Below, one piece after another: positions 55,579 through 63,977 of a stretch of 64,000 bases of DNA. Position 1 is the stretch's first letter, and each line of letters begins with the position of its first letter. Origin of the DNA: Defluviitalea saccharophila (GTDB taxonomy: Bacteria; Bacillota; Clostridia; Lachnospirales; Defluviitaleaceae). The position numbers and the translations under genes were made by a program. Location of the stretch: positions 2,532,592 to 2,596,591 of the forward strand of contig NZ_CP121687.1 of the NCBI RefSeq assembly GCF_038396635.1, given 5' to 3'. Below the pieces are notes generated by a model. It had not been told where the DNA came from. It searched no databases and saw only the letters and a program-made list of their open reading frames with translations.

Positions 55579-55745
55579 TTGATATGTTCCTTAAAACATA
55601 TAAAAACATTGATATGTTCCTGCAAACTTCGAAAAGACTAAAAGATGGTTGATATGTTCCCACGGACGCAAGTATTAATAATGAGCCCTCGACCCACGTT
55701 GAGAGCGTGGGGTTGATAACAAGAGTATAATCCTTGATATTACCG
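55579..55745 (+). repeat. Repeat element D
   Basis: TTGATATGTTCC occurs three times, with GATATG at 55581, 55611 and 55651 (30 and 40 bp apart). AGCCCTCGACCCACGTTGAGAG follows, matching the CTCGACCCATGTTGAGA block of A. The terminal hairpin and the last block are not present; the element is the shortest of the four and forms the right edge of the defence island. Confidence 0.7.
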
Positions 55746-55801
55746 GGTTTCTCCATAGGGAGTGAATGCGGGAATATGGGCTTTACTGGGGGAAATTACC
55801 C

Positions 55802-55831
55802 TTGACAGGACAAGTTGAGATATGTTAGAAT
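55802..55831 (+). promoter_or_regulatory. Promoter of the T-box aspS-gatCAB operon
   Basis: TTGACA (55802-55807) and TAGAAT (55826-55831) are separated by 18 bp. The T-box leader starts just downstream. A consensus -35 box fits a housekeeping sigma factor. Confidence 0.75.
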
Positions 55832-55837
55832 ATGCGG

Positions 55838-56115
55838 CAAAGCAATGACGAAGAGAAGTAGCATGAATTATCGTTCACAGAGAGTGGGGGATGGTGAGAA
55901 CCCTATAAAGTGAATTCATGTGAATAACACTTCACCAGCTTCAATCTGAAAGTCATAGTACATATGATAAGTAGGTGCGACGTTAAGCCGTACGTTACAA
56001 TGGCAGGCACTAAGGAGTGACTGTACGATGAAGTACAGTAATTCAGGTGGCACCGCGGACGATGATACTGCTGTTCGCCCTGAAATTTTTATTTCGGGCG
56101 AGCAGCTTTTTTATA
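55838..56115 (+). promoter_or_regulatory. T-box riboswitch controlling aspS-gatCAB
   Basis: The leader has the stem I motif AAGAGAAGTA (55860-55869), an apical GAGAGTGGGGGATGGTG segment, and the antiterminator T-box bulge TGGCACCGCGG (56048-56058). A terminator with CTGCTGTTCGCCC and GGGCGAGCAG arms and TTTTTT lies at about 56068-56112. ATGAATT (about 55872) pairs with AATTCAT in the 3' strand, leaving GTGAATAACACTT as specifier-loop strand. This contains AAC (Asn) and GAA (Glu) codons. Uncharged tRNA binding would prevent termination. Confidence 0.92.
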
Positions 56116-56170
56116 TTTATAAGTGCTCTCCCGACACAGTAAATCAAAAAAGATGAGAGAGGGAGATTTT

Positions 56171-57916
56171 ATGTCAGAGATTTATCGTACCAAACTAATG
56201 AATCAAATCACGGAAGAAGATATCGGCACCGTCTTTAAAATTGCTGGTTGGGTTGAAAACATCCGGGACCACGGCGGGGTATCCTTTATCGACCTTAGGG
56301 ACATGTACGGTGTCATGCAGGTGGTATTCAGAAGCATCGAACTTCCAAAAGGTATCAGAAAAGAAGAATGTTTATCTATTGAAGGTGTGGTGGAAAAACG
56401 GGATGAAGAAACTTACAACCCCAAGATTCCCACCGGTACCATTGAGCTTGCGGCACAAAAGGTCACAGTTTTAGGCAAGGTCTATAAGGATTTGCCGTTT
56501 GAAATCGCCACCTCTAAGGAAATTCGTGAAGAAGTGCGCTTAATGTACCGTTACCTTGATTTGAGAAATCGAAAGGTAAAGGACAACATTCTGTTTCGAT
56601 CCCAGGTCATCAGCTTTTTAAGGCAGAAGATGACCGAGATGGGCTTTGTCGAAATACAAACACCGATTCTGTCAGCATCCTCTCCCGAAGGAGCAAGGGA
56701 TTATATCGTTCCATCCAGAAAGTATAAAGGAAAATTCTATGCACTGCCCCAGGCACCCCAAATATATAAACAGTTGTTAATGGTTTCGGGCTTTGATAAG
56801 TATTTTCAGATTGCCCCCTGCTTCCGTGACGAGGATGCGCGGGCTGATCGCTCTCCAGGCGAGTTCTATCAGCTCGACTTTGAAATGAGCTTTGCCACTC
56901 AGGAAGACGTTTTTCGCGTGGGCGAAGAGGTGCTGGCTGAAACGTTTAAAAAGTTCGCGCCCGAAGGATATGAAATCACTGAGGCACCGTTCCCCGTTTT
57001 CAGCTACAAGCAGGCCATGCTGGAGTTCGGTACCGACAAGCCGGACCTGCGCAACCCTCTGCGCATCATCGATGTGACAGATTTCTTCCAGAGATGCACA
57101 TTTAAACCTTTTCATCATAAGACAGTAAGAGCCATCAAGGTTCATGCCGACATGTCAAAGGGCTTCCATGAAAAACTGCTGGAATACGCACTGTCCATTG
57201 GCATGAGCGGACTTGGCTACCTTGAGATTCAGGAGGATATGACCTATAAAGGCCCCATCGACAAATTCATCCCCGAAGAAATAAAAGGAGAGCTGGCTCA
57301 AATTGCCGGCCTTATTCCCGGCGATGTTATATTCTTCATTGCAGACAAGGAAAAGCTTGCCAGCAAATACGCAGGACTAATCCGCAGTGAACTGGGCAAG
57401 CGCCTTGACATCTGTGAGAAAAATACTTACCGCTTCTGCTATATCAATGATTTTCCGATGTATGAAATCGACGAGGCAACCGGAAAAATACAATTTACCC
57501 ATAACCCATTCTCCATGCCACAGGGTGGGCTAGAGGCTCTTAACACCAAGGACCCTCTGGACATTCTGGCTTATCAGTATGATATCGTTTGCAACGGCGT
57601 TGAACTTTCCTCGGGCGCGGTCCGAAACCACGACCTGGATATCATGGTCAAGGCCTTTGAGATTGCGGGTTACGATGAGGAAACCTTGAAAAAGAAGTTC
57701 GGAGCGCTCTATAATGCATTCCAGTACGGAGCACCGCCCCATGCCGGCATGGCTCCCGGAGTTGACCGTATGCTCATGCTTCTTAGGAATGAGGAAAACA
57801 TCCGCGAAGTCGTGGCTTTCCCTATGAACAGCAACGCACAGGATCTGATGTGCGGTGCACCCAACGAAGTGACCGAACAGCAGTTGCGTGAGGTGCATAT
57901 TAGAATCAGGAAATAA
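56171..57916 (+). CDS. aspS: Aspartyl-tRNA synthetase, probably non-discriminating
   Basis: This 581-aa class IIb synthetase has the OB-fold anticodon-binding domain at the N-terminus (KIAGWVENIRDHGGVSFIDLRD), the motif 2 region FRDEDARADR, a bacterial GAD insertion domain in the middle, and motif 3 GAPPHAGMAPGVDRMLML. ATG 56171 is preceded by GAGAGGGAG; an in-frame ATG at 56123 lies upstream and lacks such a site. Being cotranscribed with gatCAB, it very likely also charges tRNA-Asn with aspartate, which the amidotransferase then converts to Asn-tRNA. Its codon use is more GC-rich than that of the island. Confidence 0.96.
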   Translation: MSEIYRTKLMNQITEEDIGTVFKIAGWVENIRDHGGVSFIDLRDMYGVMQVVFRSIELPKGIRKEECLSIEGVVEKRDEETYNPKIPTGTIELAAQKVTVLGKVYKDLPFEIATSKEIREEVRLMYRYLDLRNRKVKDNILFRSQVISFLRQKMTEMGFVEIQTPILSASSPEGARDYIVPSRKYKGKFYALPQAPQIYKQLLMVSGFDKYFQIAPCFRDEDARADRSPGEFYQLDFEMSFATQEDVFRVGEEVLAETFKKFAPEGYEITEAPFPVFSYKQAMLEFGTDKPDLRNPLRIIDVTDFFQRCTFKPFHHKTVRAIKVHADMSKGFHEKLLEYALSIGMSGLGYLEIQEDMTYKGPIDKFIPEEIKGELAQIAGLIPGDVIFFIADKEKLASKYAGLIRSELGKRLDICEKNTYRFCYINDFPMYEIDEATGKIQFTHNPFSMPQGGLEALNTKDPLDILAYQYDIVCNGVELSSGAVRNHDLDIMVKAFEIAGYDEETLKKKFGALYNAFQYGAPPHAGMAPGVDRMLMLLRNEENIREVVAFPMNSNAQDLMCGAPNEVTEQQLREVHIRIRK

Positions 57917-57930
57917 GCGTGTTTGAATCA

Positions 57931-57954
57931 TCCCGGCGAACTTGACAGCCGGGA
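57931..57954 (+). other. Hairpin between aspS and gatC
   Basis: CCCGGC and GCCGGG pair around a ten-base loop without a T run. It is not a typical terminator and may be a processing or stabilising hairpin inside the operon mRNA. Confidence 0.5.
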
Positions 57955-57978
57955 GCTATCAGAAATGGAGTGAGGATT

Positions 57979-58272
57979 ATGGCAATTTCAAAAACTGAGA
58001 TAGAAAAGTTAGCAAAACTTGCAAAGCTGAACTTCTCCGATGAAGAGCTTGAACGATTTACGGCTGAATTTGATGAGATTATAGCTTTTGCAGATACCAT
58101 CAACCAATCCATCGAAGGCGGGACTGAACAGATAAGAAGTGTAGGTGCCAGGATGGTCTCATTTGATGACCTGCGCCCTGATGAAGTGGCGCCGTCCCTG
58201 CCCAATGAAAAAATTCTTTCTAATGTCCAAGGGTATAACGGATTTTTTAGCCTGGAAAGGAGTAAAAAATGA
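57979..58272 (+). CDS. gatC: Asp-tRNA(Asn)/Glu-tRNA(Gln) amidotransferase subunit C
   Basis: This 97-aa GatC has the family pattern ISKTEIEKLAKLAKLNFSDEEL at the start and the conserved RPDEVAPSLPNEKIL near residue 65. It acts as a linker that stabilises the GatA-GatB complex. ATG 57979 is supported by GGAG about nine bases upstream; a possible GTG at 57970 lacks a better site. Its end overlaps gatA by four bases. Confidence 0.95.
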   Translation: MAISKTEIEKLAKLAKLNFSDEELERFTAEFDEIIAFADTINQSIEGGTEQIRSVGARMVSFDDLRPDEVAPSLPNEKILSNVQGYNGFFSLERSKK

Positions 58273-59729
58273 GAGCAGGAATAACTGAACTGGCCACAAG
58301 GCTTCGTAACCGCGAAATTTCCGCGGTAGAGCTAACAAAAGCATATATCGATGCCATTGAAAAACTGAATCCAACCCTGAATGCCTATGTGCATTTGACC
58401 TTTGATACCGCCATGAAAGCTGCCCGGCAGGCTGACCAAATGCTGAAAGAGGGCGATGCACCGCTGCTCTGCGGCATCCCCATGGCCCTGAAGGACAATA
58501 TTTGTACTGACGGACTTACTACCACATGCTGTTCCAAAATCCTGCAAGACTTTAAGCCTTATTATGATGCTACCGTCTGGGAGAAGCTGAAATCCCAAGG
58601 TGCAGTGCTTCTGGGCAAGACTAACATGGATGAGTTTGCCATGGGAAGCACCTCAGAAACCAGCTGCTACGGGGCGCCATTAAATCCCAGAAATACGAAT
58701 TATGTTACTGGCGGTTCTTCGGGGGGATCGGCTGCAGTCGTTGGTGCCAATCTTGCGGCATACAGCCTGGGCTCGGATACGGGCGGTTCCATCCGTCAGC
58801 CGGCCTCTTTCTGCGGTGTTGTAGGACTTAAACCTACCTATGGTGCAGTATCCCGCTATGGGCTCATCGCTTACGGCAGTTCTCTGGACCAGATCGGACC
58901 CATGACCAATAGTGTGAAGGACGCTGCAATCGTTTTCGACGCAATTAAAGGCGGCGATAAACGGGATCAGACCAGTGTGGAGTATGAATATGGTTCTTCT
59001 CTGGCCGAATGTATGGATCGGGATATCAAGGGCATGCGCATCGGTGTTGCGGAAGAGTTCTTTAGCGGAATCAATCCTGAGATCAAATCAAAGATTGAGG
59101 AAGCCATAAAGTTGTTTGAAAGAAACGGAGCTGTGATAGAAAATATCAGTCTTCCGGCTTTGAAACTTGCGCTTCCGGTATATTACATTATCGCCTGTGC
59201 TGAAGCCTCCTCCAACCTCGGACGATATGACGGCATCCGTTATGGCTATCGAACATCCTCTTATACCAGCATTGAAGACATGATTGTCAAAACCAGAAGC
59301 GAAGGGTTCGGCGATGAAGTTAAACGCCGCATTATGCTGGGAACCTATGTGTTGTCTAGCGGTTATTATGATGCTTACTATAAGAAAGCTTGCCTGATTC
59401 GTGAAGAGATTAATCGGGAATTTTATACCGTCTTTGAAAAATGTGACGTGCTTATTGCTCCTACGGCGCCTAATACAGCATTCCCTCTAAACTGCAAAGG
59501 GGCAAGCCCGGTTGAGATGTATTTGTCGGATATCTGTACTGTGCCCGTTAATATTGCAGGGGTTCCGGCCATTTCAGTTCCTTGTGGGGAGGATGCTAAA
59601 GGGCTTCCTGTCGGCATGCAGATCATCGGCAGAAGGTTTGGCGAGGCAACGATTCTTCAAGCGGCTCATTTTTATGAACAAAGCGCCGGAAAAGTGATTG
59701 GCACTTACGAAGGAGGTGTCGGGATATGA
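58269..59729 (+). CDS. gatA: Asp-tRNA(Asn)/Glu-tRNA(Gln) amidotransferase subunit A
   Basis: This 486-aa amidase releases ammonia from glutamine or asparagine for transfer to mischarged tRNA. The amidase-signature triad is present: Lys in ALKDNICTDG, Ser in TGGSSGGSAA and the nucleophile Ser in DTGGSIRQPA. The length is typical. The start overlaps the gatC stop (ATGA) behind GGAAAGGAG. It ends with a four-base overlap with gatB. Confidence 0.97.
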   Translation: MRAGITELATRLRNREISAVELTKAYIDAIEKLNPTLNAYVHLTFDTAMKAARQADQMLKEGDAPLLCGIPMALKDNICTDGLTTTCCSKILQDFKPYYDATVWEKLKSQGAVLLGKTNMDEFAMGSTSETSCYGAPLNPRNTNYVTGGSSGGSAAVVGANLAAYSLGSDTGGSIRQPASFCGVVGLKPTYGAVSRYGLIAYGSSLDQIGPMTNSVKDAAIVFDAIKGGDKRDQTSVEYEYGSSLAECMDRDIKGMRIGVAEEFFSGINPEIKSKIEEAIKLFERNGAVIENISLPALKLALPVYYIIACAEASSNLGRYDGIRYGYRTSSYTSIEDMIVKTRSEGFGDEVKRRIMLGTYVLSSGYYDAYYKKACLIREEINREFYTVFEKCDVLIAPTAPNTAFPLNCKGASPVEMYLSDICTVPVNIAGVPAISVPCGEDAKGLPVGMQIIGRRFGEATILQAAHFYEQSAGKVIGTYEGGVGI

Positions 59730-61141
59730 ATTATGAAATAGTCTGCGGCATAGAAACCCATATTGAACTGGCAACCAAAACCAAGATTTTCTGCGGTTGC
59801 ACCACCGAATTTGGAGGAGAGCCCAACACCCATTGCTGTCCTGTTTGCACCGGCCAGCCTGGGGCCCTTCCAATTCTCAACCAGAAAGTAGTGGAATATG
59901 CCATTAAAGCCGGTTTGGCGCTGAACTGCAAAATCAATACCAAATCCCATATGGACCGAAAAAATTATGTATATCCCGATTTGCCCAAAGCCTATCAGAT
60001 TTCGCAATATGATGAGCCCCTCTGTGAAAAGGGTTATATCGAGCTGGACAGCGGCAAACGTATCGGCATTACCCGCATTCATATCGAGGAGGATGCCGGA
60101 AAACTCATCCATGAGAACGGAGAAACCTATATTGATTATAACCGTGGCGGTGTTCCACTGATTGAGATCGTTTCTGAGCCCGACATTTCTTCTGACGAAG
60201 AGGCAAGAGAGTATGCCGAAAAGCTGCAGCTGATTATGCGCTATATCGGAATATCTGACTGTAAGATGCAGGAAGGCTCCATGCGCTGCGATGTCAATCT
60301 TTCGCTGCGAAAGCCAGGGGATTCTCGTTTCGGCGTGAGAACCGAAATCAAGAATATCAACTCCCTAAGTTTCATTCAAAAGGCCATCATAGCCGAGGTA
60401 GAAAGGCAGACTGATATTCTGGATGGGGGAGGAACCATTGTTCAGCAGACCATGCGTTACGATGAAGGAACCAATAGCGTCAGCCCTATGCGTGATAAGG
60501 AAAACTCCGATGATTACCGCTATTTCCCTGATCCCGATATTCTGAGATTCAGTATCGATGATGAGAAGGTAGAAGAAATTCGCTCATCTTTGCCCGAGCT
60601 TCCCTTTGACAAGCTCAAACGATACGTAAATGTTCTTGGGCTTCCTGAAGCCACAGCCAAACAGATCTTTAGGTACAGAAAGGTAGCTGAATTTTTCGAA
60701 GGCGCGCTGGCTGAGGGCGCAAGCGTTAAGAATACGGCGAACTTGATTGTAGGCACCATTTTTTCCACTATGGAAACCGAGGAGGAAAAGGAATTATTCG
60801 CCATCAGGATTTCCGCTGCGCAGTTTGCCGTGCTTGTAAAGCTCGCTGATGAGAAAAAAATCAACATTGGAGTTGCCCAGAGTACCTTGCAAAAGATGCT
60901 GGAAAGCGGCAAATCGGTAGAGGAATTTATTAAGCCGGAGGATCTTGTGGGTATCTCCGATGAGGTGCTTGAAAGCTTATGCAAGGAAGCTATCGATGCC
61001 AATCCCAAGGCGCTAGCCGATGTCAGAAGCGGTAAGGACAAAGCCATCAATACGATGTTTGGCTATATTATGAAGAAAACCGGTGGGAAGGCAGATATTC
61101 GTAAGGCTGAAGACTTGTTGCGAAAATTGATCGGACAATAA
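59726..61141 (+). CDS. gatB: Asp-tRNA(Asn)/Glu-tRNA(Gln) amidotransferase subunit B
   Basis: This 471-aa GatB binds the mischarged tRNA and activates the carboxylate. It shows YEIVCGIETHIELATKTKIFC at the start, the zinc-binding C-x-C...C-x-x-C pair in FCGCT and CCPVCTGQPG, IHIEEDAGKL, and a C-terminal YqeY-like tail (ADVRSGKDKAINTMFGYIMKKTGGKAD, conserved in the family). ATG 59726 overlaps the gatA stop, with AAGGAGGTG upstream. It is the last gene of the operon. Confidence 0.97.
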   Translation: MNYEIVCGIETHIELATKTKIFCGCTTEFGGEPNTHCCPVCTGQPGALPILNQKVVEYAIKAGLALNCKINTKSHMDRKNYVYPDLPKAYQISQYDEPLCEKGYIELDSGKRIGITRIHIEEDAGKLIHENGETYIDYNRGGVPLIEIVSEPDISSDEEAREYAEKLQLIMRYIGISDCKMQEGSMRCDVNLSLRKPGDSRFGVRTEIKNINSLSFIQKAIIAEVERQTDILDGGGTIVQQTMRYDEGTNSVSPMRDKENSDDYRYFPDPDILRFSIDDEKVEEIRSSLPELPFDKLKRYVNVLGLPEATAKQIFRYRKVAEFFEGALAEGASVKNTANLIVGTIFSTMETEEEKELFAIRISAAQFAVLVKLADEKKINIGVAQSTLQKMLESGKSVEEFIKPEDLVGISDEVLESLCKEAIDANPKALADVRSGKDKAINTMFGYIMKKTGGKADIRKAEDLLRKLIGQ

Positions 61142-61180
61142 AAATACAGGATGATGTAGATAAATAGCGTTTTATCAGAA

Positions 61181-61217
61181 AAAAGGCGTTTCACTTAAAG
61201 AGTGGAACGTCTTTTTG
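61181..61217 (+). terminator. Terminator of the aspS-gatCAB operon
   Basis: AAAGGCGTTTCAC pairs with GTGGAACGTCTTT (11 of 13 positions) around a short loop and is followed by T residues. It lies about 40 bases after the gatB stop. Confidence 0.85.
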
Positions 61218-61228
61218 TGTTTAAGAAT

Positions 61229-61904
61229 ACTACCTGCTGTGCAGGTAGTTCTGAAAAGCTTTTAGCGGTAAGTATGACATAAAAAACCTCCTTTTGTTAC
61301 AATAGAATTGGTTTCGCCAGCCAATCTAAAAACAAAAGGAGGTCATCCACATGGATGAAAATAGTTTATCACACACCAAATGGGATTGCAAATATCATAT
61401 AGTATTTGCACCAAAGTATAGAAGACAAGAAATATATGGAAAGAAAAAGAAAGAGATAGGAAAGATATTACGGGAGTTATGTGATTGGAAAGGAGTGCAG
61501 ATAATAGAAGCCAATGCATGCCCAGACCATATACATATGCTAGTAGCAATTCCACCAAAATTAAGTATATCAAGCTTTATGGGATTTCTAAAAGGGAAAA
61601 GTAGTTTAAGGATATTTGAGAAGTTCGGGAATCTCAAATATAAATATGGAAATAGACACTTTTGGTGCAGAGGATATTATGTGAGTACGGTAGGGAGAAA
61701 TAAAAAGGCAATAGAACAATATATAAAAAATCAATTACACGAAGATATGATGTCAGATCAAATAAGTCTAAAAGAATACATGGACCCTTTTAAGGGTAGC
61801 AAGTAGAGAACTTTATGCAGCTGGCGGAATCAAAGAGTGCCTTAAGGCACAGCAGGTACCATGCCCTTATAGGGCTAAAGAAATACCACCAGCTAAGCTG
61901 GTGG
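61229..61904 (+). mobile_element. IS200-type insertion sequence with single tnpA
   Basis: The left end has the hairpin ACTACCTGCTGTGCAGGTAGT (61229-61249) and the right end CCACCAGCTAAGCTGGTGG (61886-61904). These subterminal hairpins, rather than inverted repeats, are typical for IS200/IS605 elements. There is one gene, tnpA; no tnpB is present. It inserted just after the operon terminator. The exact cleavage sites are not determined. Confidence 0.85.
61351..61806 (+). CDS. tnpA: IS200-family HUH transposase TnpA
   Basis: This 151-aa Y1 transposase has the HUH motif in ACPDHIHMLV near residue 60 and the catalytic tyrosine in QYIKNQLHED near residue 130. It cuts single-stranded DNA at the hairpin ends and forms a 5' phosphotyrosine bond. 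ATG 61351 follows AAAGGAGGTC. The protein is complete and of usual length, so the element may be active. Confidence 0.96.
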   Translation: MDENSLSHTKWDCKYHIVFAPKYRRQEIYGKKKKEIGKILRELCDWKGVQIIEANACPDHIHMLVAIPPKLSISSFMGFLKGKSSLRIFEKFGNLKYKYGNRHFWCRGYYVSTVGRNKKAIEQYIKNQLHEDMMSDQISLKEYMDPFKGSK

Positions 61905-62160
61905 ATATTTATTTGTGTATTTTTATTGAGTTATAACCGGTGATGAATTACAAATTATTAAAATTAAATTTACGAGGCAGATCAAATTTTTAGCCAGAAT
62001 CATCCTATTAAATACTCCTGAATATTGTGACCTGTACTTTGGCATGATATAGTAAATCTATGTTACCTAAGATTATTGAATGCGTTCATTCAAAATTTGG
62101 GTGAGAGAAAATATAACTCTAAAATAAACCTGATGATGAGGATTGTTTGCTGATGTGTTC
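61905..62160 (+). other. AT-rich region upstream of the intron relic
   Basis: No gene is visible. The DNA is AT-rich with no recognisable promoter pair and no repeat shared with elements A-D. Confidence 0.4.
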
Positions 62161-62217
62161 CGAAAAGGAAGTAGATTATCTGAAAGCTGTAAGCGGGAAA
62201 ACCGCATGTACGTATTG
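62161..62217 (+). pseudogene. Relic of a group II intron: domain V
   Basis: GAAAGCTGTAAGCGGGAAAA followed by CCGCATGTACG matches the domain V of the intact intron (51377-51411) apart from a few changes, and the preceding GGAAGTAGATTATC resembles its upstream flank (GGAAGAAGAATATC). No maturase gene or 5' end is found, so only the 3' tip of an old intron remains, 36 bases before the arr gene. Confidence 0.75.
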
Positions 62218-62252
62218 GTCAGAAAACAATTAATTAATTTGGAGGTGCCAGG

Positions 62253-63002
62253 ATGGATGCAAAATTTGATCCAAATAACGTCGTTATAAAACTCTGCATG
62301 AGTGGGATGAGTTTGGAGGATAGTGGAAAAATCGAAGATGCCATCATGATGTTTCATAAAGCATGGGATGAAGCATCAGACGACTATGAAAGGTTTATTG
62401 CAGCTTATCATTTAGCTCGTGTACAAAAGAATATTACAGAAAAATTGAAATGGATGGAAACATCTTTACAGTGCGCACTAAATGTAAATGATGAAGATGT
62501 TAAGAGTGCATACCCAACTTTATATCTAAACATTGCCCAATATTATGAGGAGTTAGGGGACTCTGATAATGCAAAAAAATACTATGAACTGTCAAATTCA
62601 TATAAGGGTGCGCCTTCTGATAAAGGGCCATTTTATCATGGGACAAAGGCAGATTTGAAGATTGGTGATTTACTGACAGCAGGTGGAAATTCAAATTACA
62701 AATCTGATCTTAAAATGAACCATATTTATTTTACTGCCAATATCAATGGTGCAGGACTTGCAGCAGCATTAGCAAAAGGAGAAGGAAGAGAACGGGTTTA
62801 TATAGTAGAACCAACAGGCGAATTTGAAAACGACCCAAATGTTACTGATAAAAAATTTCCTGGTAACTTAACCCGTTCTTATCGATCAAAAGAGCCTTTA
62901 AGAATTATTGGGGAAGTAACAGAGTGGGCGAAACTAACAAACAGGGAGAGGCAGGAATGGCGCGAAAACCTGGATAAAAACAAGGGTGAAATTATTAACT
63001 GA
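62253..63002 (+). CDS. arr: TPR domain fused to rifamycin ADP-ribosyltransferase (Arr)
   Basis: Residues about 125-240 of this 249-aa protein match Arr closely: PFYHGTKADLKIGDLLTAGG with H129, NHIYFTANINGAGLAAALA, RVYIVEPTGEFENDPNVTDK, FPGNLTRSYRSKEPLRIIGEV. Arr transfers ADP-ribose from NAD to the C23 hydroxyl of rifamycins and inactivates them. Residues 1-120 are helical with TPR-like spacing (GKIEDAIMMFHKAWDEA, YLNIAQYYEELGDSDNAKKYYELS), an addition absent from the about 140-aa Arr proteins of mobile elements. ATG 62253 has GGAGGTG. It is a likely intrinsic resistance gene; the substrate is inferred from family membership. Confidence 0.88.
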   Translation: MDAKFDPNNVVIKLCMSGMSLEDSGKIEDAIMMFHKAWDEASDDYERFIAAYHLARVQKNITEKLKWMETSLQCALNVNDEDVKSAYPTLYLNIAQYYEELGDSDNAKKYYELSNSYKGAPSDKGPFYHGTKADLKIGDLLTAGGNSNYKSDLKMNHIYFTANINGAGLAAALAKGEGRERVYIVEPTGEFENDPNVTDKKFPGNLTRSYRSKEPLRIIGEVTEWAKLTNRERQEWRENLDKNKGEIIN

Positions 63003-63104
63003 TTAAATTAAAGAGGGAAGAAAATGTTAAAGTAATGATAGGGTTAATTTGAGAATATGAAAATTAAATGACTAAGGTTCAGAAATTAAGGGGGGAATGA
63101 AATC

Positions 63105-63977
63105 ATGAAAATACAATCGTTATCTGTATGCGTACCCAATAAAGCTTGTGTAAACAAATGTAAATTCTGTGTAGCGCGTATGAGAACAGAAGAATATAAG
63201 AATATGATGGATGAAAACTTACCTTTTTATGATTTGTACGAAAAGGATTATATAAAAAGGTTAGAATTTGCCAGGGACAATGGCTGTAATACTGTGATGA
63301 TTACAGGAAATAGTGAGCCTCAGCAGAACCGAGCATTTCTACAGAGATTTGGAACAATGAATAATAATTTATCTAAACCTTTTCGTTGGATAGAAATGCA
63401 AACTACAGGTGTAGGAATAGATGAGCCTTATTTGCGATTTCTCAGAAATCATGTAGGAATTAGTACAATTAGTGTATCTATTTCATCTTTTGATGATGAA
63501 ATGAATAGACAATACAATGGAACAAGTATGAATAATAAAGTTTGTTTAGTTGATTTTTGCAAAAGTATCAAAAAGTACGATTTTAATTTAAGGATTTCAA
63601 TTAATCTAACAGATTCATTTAATCCATATGATGCACAATATATTTTAAAATATTGTAAAGAAACACTTAATGCAGATCAGATTACCTTTAGAGTATTATA
63701 TACATCCAATAACAATACAGAGCAAGATCAATGGATTCATGAACATAAAGCCAGTGACGAATTAATTGAAGATATTAAAAAGTATATTAGACATCATGGC
63801 AGACCATTGGAACGTCTGGAATTTGGAAACATGAAGTATTCTGTAGATGGAATGTCTACAGTATTAGATGATGATTGTATGAATACAGAAGCAAAAGAGG
63901 AATTAAAATATGTGATATTAAGGCCTAACTGCAAACTATATTCTAAATGGGATGATACTGCGAGTTTAATATTTTAA
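63105..63977 (+). CDS. Radical SAM protein of unknown substrate
   Basis: This 290-aa protein carries the CX3CX2C cluster motif at C15, C19 and C22 (ACVNKCKFCVAR), followed by the radical SAM barrel with GCNTVMITGNSEP near residue 65 and ISVSISSFDDEMNRQ near 128. It binds a [4Fe-4S] cluster and cleaves SAM. The C-terminus has no recognisable second cluster motif; a single Cys lies near the end (LRPNCKLYSKWDD). ATG 63105 follows GGGGGG. The neighbouring arr gene is 102 bases upstream in the same direction; the function is not predictable from this. Confidence 0.88.
   Translation: MKIQSLSVCVPNKACVNKCKFCVARMRTEEYKNMMDENLPFYDLYEKDYIKRLEFARDNGCNTVMITGNSEPQQNRAFLQRFGTMNNNLSKPFRWIEMQTTGVGIDEPYLRFLRNHVGISTISVSISSFDDEMNRQYNGTSMNNKVCLVDFCKSIKKYDFNLRISINLTDSFNPYDAQYILKYCKETLNADQITFRVLYTSNNNTEQDQWIHEHKASDELIEDIKKYIRHHGRPLERLEFGNMKYSVDGMSTVLDDDCMNTEAKEELKYVILRPNCKLYSKWDDTASLIF

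Noticed and set aside
60520-61050. 176-codon antisense frame opposite gatB
   Set aside because: gatB is a clearly conserved gene here; the antisense frame is low-complexity serine-rich and has no start signals.
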